This document shows, one piece after another, positions 8,265 through 17,029 of a stretch of 64,000 nucleotides of DNA. Within the stretch, counting starts at the first letter, position 1. Each line of letters starts with the position of its first letter. The stretch is from Gordonia iterans (GTDB taxonomy: Bacteria > Actinomycetota > Actinomycetes > Mycobacteriales > Mycobacteriaceae): assembly GCF_002993285.1 (NCBI RefSeq), contig NZ_CP027433.1, positions 3,596,001 through 3,660,000 of the forward strand, written 5' to 3'. The notes below the pieces were generated by a model. The model was given only the letters and a program-made list of their open reading frames with translations. It had not been told where the DNA came from and ran no database searches. Made by a program: the position numbers and the translations under genes.

Positions 8265-8789
8265 TCAGTCTACCGCCGCAACCGCCTCCAGCCGGGCCAG
8301 CAGCCACCTCCCGTCGACCTCGACCATCGTCGCCCAGCGCGAGACGCCGAGCCGTTCCGGCTCGTCGCCGGGCAGGCTCACCGTCTGATCGACGAAGACC
8401 AGCGCCCGCGCACGACCGCTCCCCCACTCGGCGACGCCCACGTCGATCACGGTGGCGGCCATGGTGATCCGGGATGCGACGGCACCGGTGAACACCACAT
8501 CCGGCCCACGGCCCAGATAGTCGGCGGCCAGTGCTCCGGTCAGCCGTCCGGCGACCTCGTCCCGGCGCTCCGGACCGTCGTCGGGAGCGAAGTTCATCAA
8601 GTCGGTGACCGCGGCGGCGGCCGCGTACTCCACCGTGGCGAGCTCGTCGGCGTGGTCGGAGCCGCTGCGCCAGAGCGAGAGCCCGGCGGCCGCGGCCACC
8701 ACTGCGGCGAGGACGATCAACGCTGCGCATCGCGTGACGAACCGCCGGTCCGCCGGTAGCGGAAAGCGTTCCCGCAGATGTGTTCTCAC
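8265..8789 (-). CDS. Mce-associated membrane protein (fourth of four)
   Basis: A 174-residue protein with one transmembrane helix at about residues 22-42 (CAALIVLAAVVAAAAGLSLW) and an extracytoplasmic domain with the pattern of Mce-associated (mas) proteins: a helix containing AAAAVTDLMNF, a disordered link, then a beta-rich NTF2-like part ending VEVDGRWLLARLEAV. Mas proteins are thought to help assemble or stabilise Mce lipid importers in the cell envelope. The start overlaps the stop of the preceding gene by 4 nt. No yrbE or mce genes are near. Confidence 0.78.
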   Translation of the reverse strand: MRTHLRERFPLPADRRFVTRCAALIVLAAVVAAAAGLSLWRSGSDHADELATVEYAAAAAVTDLMNFAPDDGPERRDEVAGRLTGALAADYLGRGPDVVFTGAVASRITMAATVIDVGVAEWGSGRARALVFVDQTVSLPGDEPERLGVSRWATMVEVDGRWLLARLEAVAAVD

Positions 8790-9385
8790 GAGACCTGCTC
8801 CGTATCGTGCACCAGCCAGCGATCGCCTTCCCGCACCATCAGCACCCGTACCGCGACACGATCGCCGCCGGGCGTCCCGCCGACCAACTCCGGCGCGCTC
8901 GCCTGCGCCACCACCAGCACCGGTGTCACGCCCGGATCGGCACTTCCCTGGACTCCTGCCGAGATCACCCTTCCGGTGCTCGGCGCACCGAATCCGGCCA
9001 CCGTCGCGCGCAACGCGTCGGCCGCGTGCGACACCCGTTCCCGCTGCACACCCGTGCTCACCCCGAGCACCCCGTCGACATACGCATCCGCGCGCGCCGG
9101 GTCCGCCGACAGCATCGCCGTCATCGCCTCGACGGCCGCTGTGCGGGCCGCGTCGTCGTCGTTCAGTCTGCGTTGATCGGCGGCGCGGGAGGTCACCATC
9201 CAGACGCCGACGACGACGAGCAGTACGACGACCACCGATGCGGCCACGCCGTACAGCCGCAGACCGGCGCGGCGCCGCCGGGCCCGGGCACGCAACTCCG
9301 GCGCGGCCGCTATGCGCGCCTCCCGCTCGGCGCGGACCGCGTCGTCGTACGCGGTGCGCGCGGACTCCAGCCGCCTGGTCGTCAC
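8786..9385 (-). CDS. Mce-associated membrane protein (third of four)
   Basis: A 199-residue paralogue of its neighbours. The charged N-terminal region (about residues 1-50, many R/A/E) is cytoplasmic, followed by one helix at about 52-70 (VAASVVVVLLVVVGVWMV) and an extracytoplasmic NTF2-like domain ending MVREGDRWLVHDTEQV. The phrase DPARADAYVDGVLGVST corresponds to the second conserved helix of the family. It overlaps both neighbours by 4 nt. Confidence 0.78.
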   Translation of the reverse strand: MTTRRLESARTAYDDAVRAEREARIAAAPELRARARRRRAGLRLYGVAASVVVVLLVVVGVWMVTSRAADQRRLNDDDAARTAAVEAMTAMLSADPARADAYVDGVLGVSTGVQRERVSHAADALRATVAGFGAPSTGRVISAGVQGSADPGVTPVLVVAQASAPELVGGTPGGDRVAVRVLMVREGDRWLVHDTEQVS

Positions 9386-9888
9386 TGCAGCTCGTCCAGA
9401 CCGCTCAGCAACCAGCGGCCGTGGTGACGTTCGAAGTCCGCGTTCACCGACTTGGTCTGCGCCGTCGGCTCGTCCTGCGTGGGAGTCACCACCACGTGCA
9501 CCACGATCAGCGCCGTCCCGACGTCGCGCTGCGCATCGACGACGCCCACCTGCACCGGCTCCCAGCGCACCGACCGGACCCCCGGCGGGGCGTCGGCCGA
9601 CAATCCGGCGTCCAGCGTCGCCGCGAACGATCCGGTGACCAGTTCCCGGGCGCGGGCCCGATCGTCCCGCCAGCTCTCGGCTCGTGCCGAGAACACCTGC
9701 GACACCACCGACCCCGCTTGTTCCTGCAGCTCATCGACACTGTGTACCCGTTCAGCGACGGGTGTCCACCACAGGGACACCGACACCACGAAGGCCAGCG
9801 CGGCGGCGACGAGGGCCGTCGAACACACCCACCACGCCGCCCCGGCCCGGCGCGACATCGGCGCTTCCAGCCGTTTCCCGAGGTTCAT
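9382..9888 (-). CDS. Mce-associated membrane protein (second of four)
   Basis: A 168-residue paralogue with a short cytoplasmic N-terminus, a membrane helix at about residues 18-40 (AWWVCSTALVAAALAFVVSV) and a beta-rich domain ending FERHHGRWLLSGLDEL, which matches the terminal phrase of the other copies. It overlaps both neighbours by 4 nt, so the four genes are almost certainly one transcript. Confidence 0.78.
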   Translation of the reverse strand: MNLGKRLEAPMSRRAGAAWWVCSTALVAAALAFVVSVSLWWTPVAERVHSVDELQEQAGSVVSQVFSARAESWRDDRARARELVTGSFAATLDAGLSADAPPGVRSVRWEPVQVGVVDAQRDVGTALIVVHVVVTPTQDEPTAQTKSVNADFERHHGRWLLSGLDELQ

Positions 9889-10463
9889 GGCAGAAAGGTC
9901 ACCCCCGCAAGCTTGAGAACGCCGTCCTCGGGCTGCACCACCACCCGCAGACGCAGCTGCCGACGGCCGTGTTCGTCGCCGGATTCCACCCGGACCGTCG
10001 CGGCGATCAGCACGACGGCGACGTCGCCGTCACGCGCGGCGAGCGCGTTCCCATCGATGTGCGCCTCGCCGCGACTGCCGTGCGTCTGGACGAACGCCGA
10101 GTAGGCGTCGGCGGACTGGGCGAACTCGTCGTGGAACTCGCCGGTCGCCCCGGAGAGGATCTCGCGGGCGCGGCGCTGGTCGTCGGCATCCGCGGTCAGC
10201 AGCAGCTCCACGCGGGCAGTCGCCGCATCGACCAGTTCCCGGTCCGAGTACGCCGGTCCACGCTCGACGGCGGCCCATACCGCTCCTGCCGCGCCGAGCA
10301 CGGTCAGCACGGCGAACACCGCCAGCGCCGTCCGGATCCGGATGGACAGGCGCTGCCGCTCACCGGCGTCGCATTCGGCCGCCGCGAGCTCGTCGCGCGC
10401 GGCCGAGCGCGCCACCCGGGCTTCCCGCCACCGCCGCATCGCCGCGCTCGATCCCATCGCCAC
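9885..10463 (-). CDS. Mce-associated membrane protein (first of four)
   Basis: A 192-residue paralogue with a charged cytoplasmic N-terminus, a membrane helix at about residues 45-65 (ALAVFAVLTVLGAAGAVWAA) and an NTF2-like extracytoplasmic domain. The start is ambiguous: GTG at 10463 fits a leaderless transcript because TAGAGT lies exactly 6 nt upstream (10470-10475), and an ATG follows two codons later. The gene starts 42 bp after the SDR gene, so it may also be reached by read-through from the P450 operon. Confidence 0.75.
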   Translation of the reverse strand: MAMGSSAAMRRWREARVARSAARDELAAAECDAGERQRLSIRIRTALAVFAVLTVLGAAGAVWAAVERGPAYSDRELVDAATARVELLLTADADDQRRAREILSGATGEFHDEFAQSADAYSAFVQTHGSRGEAHIDGNALAARDGDVAVVLIAATVRVESGDEHGRRQLRLRVVVQPEDGVLKLAGVTFLP

Positions 10464-10469
10464 ACGTCG

Positions 10470-10475
10470 ACTCTA
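10470..10475 (-). promoter_or_regulatory. -10 element for the Mce-associated operon (leaderless)
   Basis: TAGAGT on the minus strand, 6 nt before the GTG at 10463. With this spacing transcription would begin at or next to the start codon, as is common in Mycobacteriales. No convincing -35 was identified. Confidence 0.5.
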
Positions 10476-10505
10476 AGCGGTGCCCGCGCGAGGACGGCCC
10501 GGACG

Positions 10506-11378
10506 CTACCGGCCGATCCGTGCGTCGTACTCGGCCCGCGCTTCCCGGTCCGGATGCAGAAAGATCGTGTCGGTCTTGGTCATCGCCCGCAGCCGCCGTT
10601 TGAGGCCGTGCGGCAGGATCGTGTTGACCCCGACCCAGCCCATCGACGCCGGCGCCACCGCGCGCACACGCGGCCGCGCGATGATCCGGACCACTGCGTC
10701 GGCTACCTCGCCGGGCTCGACGGTGGTGACCAGCGCGTTGGTCTGCAGCCCGTCGATCAGCCCGGTCTCGGTGAACGTCGGCAGCACGGCGGACACTCGT
10801 ACTCCGCGCGGTGCGAGCTCGGCGTCGAGCGCCTCGGAGAACTCGATCACGCCCGCCTTGGCACCGTTGTAGACCGTCAGCCCGGGATTGGGCAGCCGCC
10901 CCGCGATCGAGGCGACGTTCACCACCTGTCCCGCGCCTCGTTCCACCATCCGCCGGGCGGCGGCCTGACTGCCGAGCATCACGCCGACCAGATCGATCTC
11001 CACTGTCCGCCGGATCAGCGCTTCGCTGTAGTCGAGGAACCCGCCCACCGGCATGATCCCGGCGTTGTTCACCAGGACGTCGACCGGCCCGACCCGGTTC
11101 TCCACCTCGTCGAGGAAGGCACCGAACGACGACGAGTCCGTCACGTCCAGGACCAGCCCCTCGATCCCGAGATCGGCGGCGGCCTTGCCGACGGCGTCGG
11201 AGTCTATGTCGCCGATCGCCACCCGGGCACCGGCGTCGTGCAATCGCGATGCGGTCTCGAAACCGATTCCGCGAGCCCCACCGGTCACGGCGATCACCTT
11301 GTCCGCCAACGCCTCCCGTGTATGCGCCAGACGACGGTCAGCGCGCTCCCGGCGTGCGGTCAACATGGGCAGGCGCAT
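10506..11378 (-). CDS. Short-chain dehydrogenase/reductase
   Basis: A 290-residue classical SDR. The NAD(P) motif TGGARGIG starts at residue 32, the structural NNAG follows at about 107, and the catalytic Ser-Tyr-Lys set is VNVASIAG, then YNGAK (Tyr about 168, Lys about 172). IGDIDSD after the second strand has an acidic residue, which favours NAD. The substrate is unknown. The SDR-TetR-P450 set resembles the M. tuberculosis Rv3057c-Rv3058c-cyp136 neighbourhood. A good ribosome site (GGAGG) precedes the ATG. Confidence 0.85.
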   Translation of the reverse strand: MRLPMLTARRERADRRLAHTREALADKVIAVTGGARGIGFETASRLHDAGARVAIGDIDSDAVGKAAADLGIEGLVLDVTDSSSFGAFLDEVENRVGPVDVLVNNAGIMPVGGFLDYSEALIRRTVEIDLVGVMLGSQAAARRMVERGAGQVVNVASIAGRLPNPGLTVYNGAKAGVIEFSEALDAELAPRGVRVSAVLPTFTETGLIDGLQTNALVTTVEPGEVADAVVRIIARPRVRAVAPASMGWVGVNTILPHGLKRRLRAMTKTDTIFLHPDREARAEYDARIGR

Positions 11379-11429
11379 CGGATTCCTCCAGTGGTGCGAG
11401 AGATTCGCGGTCGTTCGGGGCGGCAGGCG

Positions 11430-12020
11430 TCAGTGGATCATCGGCGCGAGGAACGTGGCGGCCATCGCGCGGACGGCTTCGGGAGTGCGGTCGGCGTCGT
11501 CGGAGGCCGGGATCTCCAGGAACGAGATCACCAGGCGCACCTGCAGCTCGACGGCCTTGCGCAGGTCGGCGTCGGGCATCGTCGCACCCGCCGTCCGGAT
11601 GGTCCCGGCGACCCGGTCGGTCACCATGTCGATGAACAGCGCGCTCATCGAAGCGGTGAGGCCCCGGATCTCCGAGTCCTGCAGAACCATGCGGTTGAGC
11701 AAGGGATCGGACTCGACCATGGCGGCGCCGTGTGCGAAGGCCTCCACCACCGCGTCGGCCGGACTCAGCCCGGCGACCGCCTCTTCGAGTTCTGCCATGC
11801 CGTTCTCGAAGGTCCGGTTCGCGAGCGCGATCAGCAGGTTGTCCTTACTCGGGAAGCGCCGATAGAGCGTCGACCGGCTGACCCCTGCCGCCTTCGCGAT
11901 GGAATCCATGTTCGCTTGGCGCACACCGACTTCGGTGAACTCCTCCGCTGCGGCATCGAGAATCGCCAGCTCCTGCTCTTCCGGCGATGCGGTGACTCGG
12001 GCCTTGCGCGCCGGGGCCAT
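11430..12020 (-). CDS. TetR family transcriptional regulator of the P450 operon
   Basis: A 196-residue TetR regulator. The N-terminal HTH (about residues 15-60) contains NMDSIAKAAGVSRSTLYRRF and PSKDNLLIALANR. The frame is open upstream inside the P450 gene; the ATG at 12018-12020 was chosen because it overlaps the P450 stop (ATGA). A second in-frame methionine at residue 38 is too late to keep the HTH. It probably controls its own operon through the inverted repeat upstream of the P450 gene. Confidence 0.87.
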   Translation of the reverse strand: MAPARKARVTASPEEQELAILDAAAEEFTEVGVRQANMDSIAKAAGVSRSTLYRRFPSKDNLLIALANRTFENGMAELEEAVAGLSPADAVVEAFAHGAAMVESDPLLNRMVLQDSEIRGLTASMSALFIDMVTDRVAGTIRTAGATMPDADLRKAVELQVRLVISFLEIPASDDADRTPEAVRAMAATFLAPMIH

Positions 12021-13414
12021 CAGGCGTTCTCGTTCGAAGGGCGGCGCACCAGCGTCACGGGGAGTCGATCCTTCGGCACGGGCAACGCACTGTAATCCAT
12101 GGGTAAACGGTAGCCCGCGGGCACGAACCATTCGTAGTCCCGGAGAAGGTTGTGCATTATGGTCTTGATCTCCATCTGCCCGAAGTACAGGCCGATGCAT
12201 TTGTGCACCCCGCCGCCGAACGGCATCCACGCCATACGGTGTCCCTTGTCCTCCGCGCGCTCGGGCGCGAAGCGCTCCGGATCGAAGGTGTCCGGGTCCG
12301 TGTAGTACTGCGGATCTCGGTGATTCGACATCTGGGGGATGGTCACCATCGTCCCCTTCGGGATGAAATGACCGAGGACCTGCGTGTCTTTGATCGCCGT
12401 CCGGGGCTGCGCCGGCACCGGCGGACACAACCGCAGCGATTCCTTCATCACCGCGTCGAGCACCGTGAGTTCGCCGAGGTCGTCGTACGTCAGTTCCGCG
12501 CCGAGCTCCATCGACTGCGCCCGTGCCCTGGCCTGCCACTTCGGGTGCTCGGCCAGGCGGTACGCCATCTGCGTCAGCGTGATCGTGGAGGTGTCGTGGG
12601 CGGCCATCAGCACGAAGATCATGTGGTTCACCACGTCTTCGTCGGTGAATCGGTGGCCGTCGTCGCTCTCGGCGTGGCACAGGACGGAGAACAGGTCCGG
12701 CGTCTGTGCGGCGCGCTTGGCGTCGATGTGCGCGTAGAAGAAGTCCTCGAGGATCTTCCGGGAACGCAGTCCCTTCCACCACCGGCCGCCCGGGACCGGC
12801 TTGCGCACCAGCGCGACGCCCGCCCGCACGGTCTCGATGAACGCCTTGTTCAGGCGGTCGGCCTCGGCCTGTGACAGCTCCAGGCCGAGGAAGATCTCCA
12901 GAGCGATGTCGAGTGTCAACTCCTTGAACTGTTCCATCAGCTTCACGCGGCCGGGACGATTCAGCCCGCGCGCTCCGCTCCCGGCGCTGGTGGGGAACTT
13001 CGCCACCCGGTCGACGATCACCGGCTGCATCTCCGCGAAGTAGTCCTTGAGCACGTTCGGCGAGAACGCCTGCTGCATGATGTGCCGGTGGTGGCGGTGC
13101 TCGTCGAAGTCCAGGAGCATGATCCCGCGGTTGAAGAACGGGCCGATGAAGTAGCTCCAGGCCGGTCCGTTGGCGAAGGCCTTGTCCTTGTTCATCAGGA
13201 TCTCGCTCGCGCCGGTCGCGCCGGTCGCGGTGACCATCTGCAGTCCGAAGGCGTTGATCGCGAACACGTCGCCGTACTCCGCGCGGCGCTGCCTGGCGAA
13301 GGCAAAGGGATCGCGCCGCATGGACAGGACTTCGAGCAGCCCGTTGCGCTGACAGACCGGCACGGGCAGCAGGTCGCTGCCCTCGTCCGGCCGGGCAAGA
13401 AGCGGTGTGGCCAT
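12020..13414 (-). CDS. Cytochrome P450, CYP136-like
   Basis: A 464-residue P450. Visible are the I-helix AAHDTST at about residue 273 (acid-alcohol pair for oxygen activation), the ESLR of the K-helix at about 325, the PERF motif (FDPERFAPER) and the haem loop FGGGVHKCIG at about 401 with the Cys ligand. The co-location with TetR and SDR genes matches the CYP136 neighbourhood of mycobacteria; sequence comparison would be needed to fix the family. Its redox partner may be one of the ferredoxin reductases in this window. The start is the ATG at 13412-13414 after a GAGGAGG ribosome site. Substrate unknown. Confidence 0.85.
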   Translation of the reverse strand: MATPLLARPDEGSDLLPVPVCQRNGLLEVLSMRRDPFAFARQRRAEYGDVFAINAFGLQMVTATGATGASEILMNKDKAFANGPAWSYFIGPFFNRGIMLLDFDEHRHHRHIMQQAFSPNVLKDYFAEMQPVIVDRVAKFPTSAGSGARGLNRPGRVKLMEQFKELTLDIALEIFLGLELSQAEADRLNKAFIETVRAGVALVRKPVPGGRWWKGLRSRKILEDFFYAHIDAKRAAQTPDLFSVLCHAESDDGHRFTDEDVVNHMIFVLMAAHDTSTITLTQMAYRLAEHPKWQARARAQSMELGAELTYDDLGELTVLDAVMKESLRLCPPVPAQPRTAIKDTQVLGHFIPKGTMVTIPQMSNHRDPQYYTDPDTFDPERFAPERAEDKGHRMAWMPFGGGVHKCIGLYFGQMEIKTIMHNLLRDYEWFVPAGYRLPMDYSALPVPKDRLPVTLVRRPSNENA

Positions 13415-13468
13415 CGCTGGTTCCTCCTCGGTGCGCCGCCGCCCGATGTGAAGCGGCTCACCTCTATT

Positions 13469-13492
13469 GGAACAGATTCTTCTATTTGTTTC
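13469..13492. promoter_or_regulatory. Candidate TetR operator upstream of the P450 gene
   Basis: An imperfect inverted repeat GGAACA (13469-13474) / TGTTTC (13487-13492) with 5 of 6 arm bases matching, 55 bp before the P450 start in an AT-rich stretch. It resembles but does not meet the KstR consensus. A cognate site for the TetR protein encoded in the same operon is the simplest reading. Confidence 0.4.
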
Positions 13493-13545
13493 TAGTGCCC
13501 TTCGGCGGCGAGCCCGCGCCACCCAGGTCCGGTCAGGCCGGACCG

Positions 13546-14583
13546 TCAGCGCGCCATCAAGATTGCGTGACAGCGCCGCAGCCGGTCCTCCCACCAGGCA
13601 CGGCGGTCCGGCGCAGCGAGGGGAAGGTCGTCGTCGGGCTGCAGGAGCCGGGGCCGGACCACCCCCTTGCGCGGGACGAACGACGGCGCGACGTCCCGCT
13701 CGAAGAGCACCCCGGTGCCCAGCCCGCACGCCAGGTCGAGCTGCGGGAGCGCCGCCGCGGCGGCGACGGACGCGGACATCCCGATCGCCGAGTCGAGCGC
13801 CGAGGAGATCACCACCTCCATCTTCAACGCACCGCGGAGCGCGAGCACCTTGCGCATGCCGCCCAGCGGCGCCACCTTGAGGACCGCGATGTCGGCGGCG
13901 TCGGCCTTGGCCACCAGGAGGGGATCCTCCGCGCGGCGGATCGACTCGTCGGCGGCGATCGGCACGTCGACGACGCGGCGAACCGCCGCGAGCTCCTTGA
14001 CCGTGGCGCACGGCTGTTCCACGTACTGCACGTCGCCGATGGCCTCGATCGACTCGATCGCGGTGGGCACGTCCCACGCGCCGTTGGCGTCGATCCGGAC
14101 GTTGGGGACCAGCTCGCGCACTGCGGCCACCCGCTGGACGTCGTCGTCGAGTGTCTGCCCCGCCTCGGCGACCTTGACCTTCGCGGTGTCCGCACCCGGA
14201 TACCGCGCGAGGATCTCGGCGACCTGCTCGGCGGGCACCGCGGGCACGGTCGCGTTGACGGGGACGGTGTCGCGCGCCGCGGGCGGCGGCCCCTGCCAGG
14301 CCTGCTCGATGCCGGCGGCGAGCCAGTTCGCCGCCTCGGCGTCGTCGTACTCGACGAACGCGCCGAACTCGCCCCACCCCTTGATCCCGCGGAAGATCAT
14401 CGTCTCGCGGACGGTGATGCCGCGGAACCGGGTCCGCATGGGAAGGGCGACCACCAGCGCGCTCTCCAGGATCTGATCCACCGGCGGCAGCTGCGGCTTG
14501 CTCGCCCGGACCACGAAGGTCGGCATCTCGCCGTGCTTGCTCGGGATCGCGAAGGGATTGTTGGCGCCGGGCTGATAGACCAT
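13546..14583 (-). CDS. menC: o-Succinylbenzoate synthase MenC
   Basis: A 345-residue enolase-superfamily enzyme of menaquinone synthesis that dehydrates SHCHC to o-succinylbenzoate. The N-terminal part has the actinobacterial MenC phrase VVALPMRTRFRGI followed by GWGEFGAFVEY. The catalytic Lys pair KVKVAEAG is at about residue 135, the metal ligands lie in RIDANGAW (about 166), VEQP (about 190) and AADES (about 209), and the second Lys is in VLKVAPLGG (about 234). No other men gene is in the window. A TAGGGT -10 lies 6 nt before the ATG, suggesting a leaderless message. Confidence 0.87.
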   Translation of the reverse strand: MVYQPGANNPFAIPSKHGEMPTFVVRASKPQLPPVDQILESALVVALPMRTRFRGITVRETMIFRGIKGWGEFGAFVEYDDAEAANWLAAGIEQAWQGPPPAARDTVPVNATVPAVPAEQVAEILARYPGADTAKVKVAEAGQTLDDDVQRVAAVRELVPNVRIDANGAWDVPTAIESIEAIGDVQYVEQPCATVKELAAVRRVVDVPIAADESIRRAEDPLLVAKADAADIAVLKVAPLGGMRKVLALRGALKMEVVISSALDSAIGMSASVAAAAALPQLDLACGLGTGVLFERDVAPSFVPRKGVVRPRLLQPDDDLPLAAPDRRAWWEDRLRRCHAILMAR

Positions 14584-14589
14584 GTCCCG

Positions 14590-14595
14590 ACCCTA
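14590..14595 (-). promoter_or_regulatory. -10 element for menC (leaderless)
   Basis: TAGGGT on the minus strand ends 6 nt before the menC ATG (14581-14583). No ribosome site is present between them. Confidence 0.5.
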
Positions 14596-14705
14596 CCGAG
14601 GCACCGAACGCCGCGACGCTACTCGGCGTCGAGCCGACCCCCTCGTCGACGTGTCTCTCCCGCCCGGTATTGACACAAACTCTTCCACTCGTCTCAAACT
14701 CTCGC

Positions 14706-14711
14706 TAGCCT
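14706..14711 (+). promoter_or_regulatory. -10 element for the DUF2236 gene (leaderless)
   Basis: TAGCCT is followed by GTGCAC and the ATG at 14718. A TTGACA-like hexamer at 14670-14675 is 30 bp upstream, too far for a normal spacer, so the -35 is uncertain. Confidence 0.45.
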
Positions 14712-14717
14712 GTGCAC

Positions 14718-15638
14718 ATGACCACCGACTTCTCCACCGGCGTGCGCGAGGCAGAGCCGAGCTTCCTCGACGAGGTCGACGTCGACTCGCTCGACCTGCG
14801 CCTGGGCGCGGACTCCCTGCTGTGGAAGTTCGCGGGCGACTCGCGGATGATCCTGGGTTTCCAGCGCCTGGCCGGTACCGAAAACTGCATCGAGCAGCTC
14901 GCCCAGGGGGTCGAGGACCACTCGATCATCTTCAGCGACTTCCTCGGGCGCGCCCGCCGCACCGGCCCGCCGGTGATGCGCACCATCTACTCCGACGACC
15001 CGCACACCTGGGGCCGCCGCGTCCGCGACTTCCACCGCGACATCAAGGGCACCGTGTCCGACGGCTCGCGCTACCACGCACTCAACCCCGAGCTCTTCTA
15101 CTGGGCGCACGCCACCTTCGTCGACCAGGCCATCTACATCACCGACACCTTCATCCGCCGGCTCTCCCGCGCCGAGAAGGAGCAGATGTTCGCCGAGAGC
15201 AAGGTCTGGTATCAGCTGTACGGAGTCAGCGCCCGCAGCCAGCCGCAGACCTACGACGAGTTTCTGGCGTACTGGCAGTCCATGTGCGAGCGGTTCGTAC
15301 CGACTCGGACCATCGTCTACGCCACCGGTTACCTCCGGAAGGGTCTGCCCGGCCCGCGCTGGATGCCTGGCCCGCTGTGGCGTCTGGTGTCCGCGCCGTT
15401 GAACGCGGCGCTGCGCACCGTGATCGTCGGCACCCTGCCGCCGGAGATGCGCGAAGTCTGCGAGCTCGAGTGGGACGAGAAGAAGCAGCGGCGGTTCGAC
15501 CGCTTCGCCGCGGTGATGCGTGCGGCAAACCCGCTGTTCAACCGACTCCCCCTCCGTGTGCTCTACGTCCCGTGGGCCCACGAGGGCTGGGTCCGTACCG
15601 GCGCAGACCCGCGCCGGCTGCACAACCAGCCTGCCTGA
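14718..15638 (+). CDS. DUF2236 / MpaB-like oxygenase family protein
   Basis: A 306-residue protein of the family that includes fungal MpaB and latex-clearing protein Lcp (haem b oxygenases). Family marks are LLWKFAGDSRMILGFQRL near residue 35, then VRDFHRDIKGT, and HALNPELFYWAHATFVDQAI at about 120, whose histidines are candidate haem ligands. Bacterial members of this type are common in Mycobacteriales and largely uncharacterised. A GTG two codons upstream (14712) is an alternative start; the ATG fits the leaderless promoter spacing better. It is divergent from menC. Confidence 0.78.
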   Translation: MTTDFSTGVREAEPSFLDEVDVDSLDLRLGADSLLWKFAGDSRMILGFQRLAGTENCIEQLAQGVEDHSIIFSDFLGRARRTGPPVMRTIYSDDPHTWGRRVRDFHRDIKGTVSDGSRYHALNPELFYWAHATFVDQAIYITDTFIRRLSRAEKEQMFAESKVWYQLYGVSARSQPQTYDEFLAYWQSMCERFVPTRTIVYATGYLRKGLPGPRWMPGPLWRLVSAPLNAALRTVIVGTLPPEMREVCELEWDEKKQRRFDRFAAVMRAANPLFNRLPLRVLYVPWAHEGWVRTGADPRRLHNQPA

Positions 15639-15655
15639 CTCCGGATTCGCGGTCC

Positions 15656-15692
15656 GCCGACCCGTGGGATCGTTTCGGACTGGCGGGTCGGC
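15656..15692. terminator. Bidirectional terminator between DUF2236 gene and arcA
   Basis: A 9-bp GC stem (15656-15664 with 15684-15692) and a 19-nt loop lie between two convergent genes. There is no U-tract. Confidence 0.5.
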
Positions 15693-15701
15693 TTCGGCCG
15701 G

Positions 15702-16943
15702 TTACAGCGGATCCCGCGCGATCGGGCACGTCATGCAGTGCCCGCCGCCGCGCCCGCGCCCGAGTTCCGCGCCCACGATCTCGATCACCTCGACCCCCTC
15801 CGCACGCAACAGCGCATTGGTGTAGGTGTTCCGGTCGTACGCGAACACCACCCCCGGCTCCACCGCCACCAGGTTGTTGCCGCTGTCCCATTGTTGGCGC
15901 TCCGACGCGTACTCCGATCCACCGGCCTCCACCACGCGCAGACCGTGCAGGCCCAGGGCTTCCTGCACGACGGCGAGGAAGTGCCGCGACTCCTCGATCA
16001 CCTCGAGTCCGGGTGCGGAATCCGACGGCACCAGGGTGAACGGCCGGATGTTGTCGACGATCTTCGGGTAGACGGTCACCACGTCACGGTCGGCGAAGGT
16101 GAACACCGTGTCCAGATGCATCGCCGACCGGAGCTTGGGCATACCGGCCACCACTACCCGCTCGGCCGCGCCCGCCTCGAACAGTGTCAGCGCCACCTGG
16201 GTGACCGCCTGGCGCGAGGTCCGTTCGCTCATGCCGATCAGGACCACCCCGTCGCCCGGCACCTGGACGTCGCCGCCCTCGATGGTCGCCGAACCCCACT
16301 GCCGCTCCGGGTCGCCCCACCACACGTGCGACCCGGCGAAGTCCGGATGGAACTCGTACACGGCCTTCATGAGCAGCGTCTCGCCGTGCCGCGCCGGCCA
16401 GTACAGCGGATTCAGGGTGACCCCGCCGTAGATCCAGCAGGTGGTGTCCCGGGTGTACAGGGTGTTCGGCAGCGGCGGCATCAGGTATTCGTTGGCGCCC
16501 CACGACTCGTGTGCGAGCGCCAGGTAGCCGGGCCGGAGTTCCACCGGCAGATCGCGCGTGGACATTCCGCCGATCAGAAGCTCCGCCAGTTCCATGGACG
16601 GCAACTCGTCGAGGTACTCGCGCACGGCGTCGACAAGCCCGATGCCGACCTCGTTCGCGACGATCTTCCGGTCCAGCAGCCAGTCCCGCGCGGCGGGGTC
16701 GTCCATCGTCTCGGCCAGCAGGGCGTGCAGCTCGACCACCTCGACACCGAATCCGGTGAGCTTCTCGACGAAGTCGGCGTGGTCGCGTTTGGCGCTGCGC
16801 ACCCAGAGCACGTCGTCGAACAGCAGGTCGGCGGCGTTCGACGGGGTCAGCCGCTCGTGCGCCAGGCCCGGCGAGCAGACCAGGACCTTCCGCAGCTTCC
16901 CGACCTCGGAGTACACACCGCGCGCCGACAGCCGACTCTCCAT
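15702..16943 (-). CDS. arcA: Arginine deiminase ArcA
   Basis: A 413-residue enzyme that hydrolyses L-arginine to citrulline and ammonia. Diagnostic blocks are [12 protein letters not shown] near the N-terminus, [34 protein letters not shown] (catalytic His at about 276) and GGGHCMTCP with the nucleophilic Cys at about residue 401. No arcB, arcC or arcD neighbour is visible, so this is a single-gene version of the pathway. A ribosome site AGGGG precedes the ATG. It may be co-transcribed with the hydrolase gene 86 bp upstream. Confidence 0.93.
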   Translation of the reverse strand: MESRLSARGVYSEVGKLRKVLVCSPGLAHERLTPSNAADLLFDDVLWVRSAKRDHADFVEKLTGFGVEVVELHALLAETMDDPAARDWLLDRKIVANEVGIGLVDAVREYLDELPSMELAELLIGGMSTRDLPVELRPGYLALAHESWGANEYLMPPLPNTLYTRDTTCWIYGGVTLNPLYWPARHGETLLMKAVYEFHPDFAGSHVWWGDPERQWGSATIEGGDVQVPGDGVVLIGMSERTSRQAVTQVALTLFEAGAAERVVVAGMPKLRSAMHLDTVFTFADRDVVTVYPKIVDNIRPFTLVPSDSAPGLEVIEESRHFLAVVQEALGLHGLRVVEAGGSEYASERQQWDSGNNLVAVEPGVVFAYDRNTYTNALLRAEGVEVIEIVGAELGRGRGGGHCMTCPIARDPL

Positions 16944-17029
16944 GGCAACCCCTGCGTCTCGGATCTGCTCTGTTCCAGTGCGAACCTACCGCGCACCCGG
17001 CGCGTGCACCCGCCGATCGACGTCCGGAC

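Noticed and set aside
13469..13482. KstR box upstream of the P450 gene
   Set aside because: TGGAACAGATTCTT breaks the fixed GTT half-site. A site for the operon's own TetR protein is more likely.
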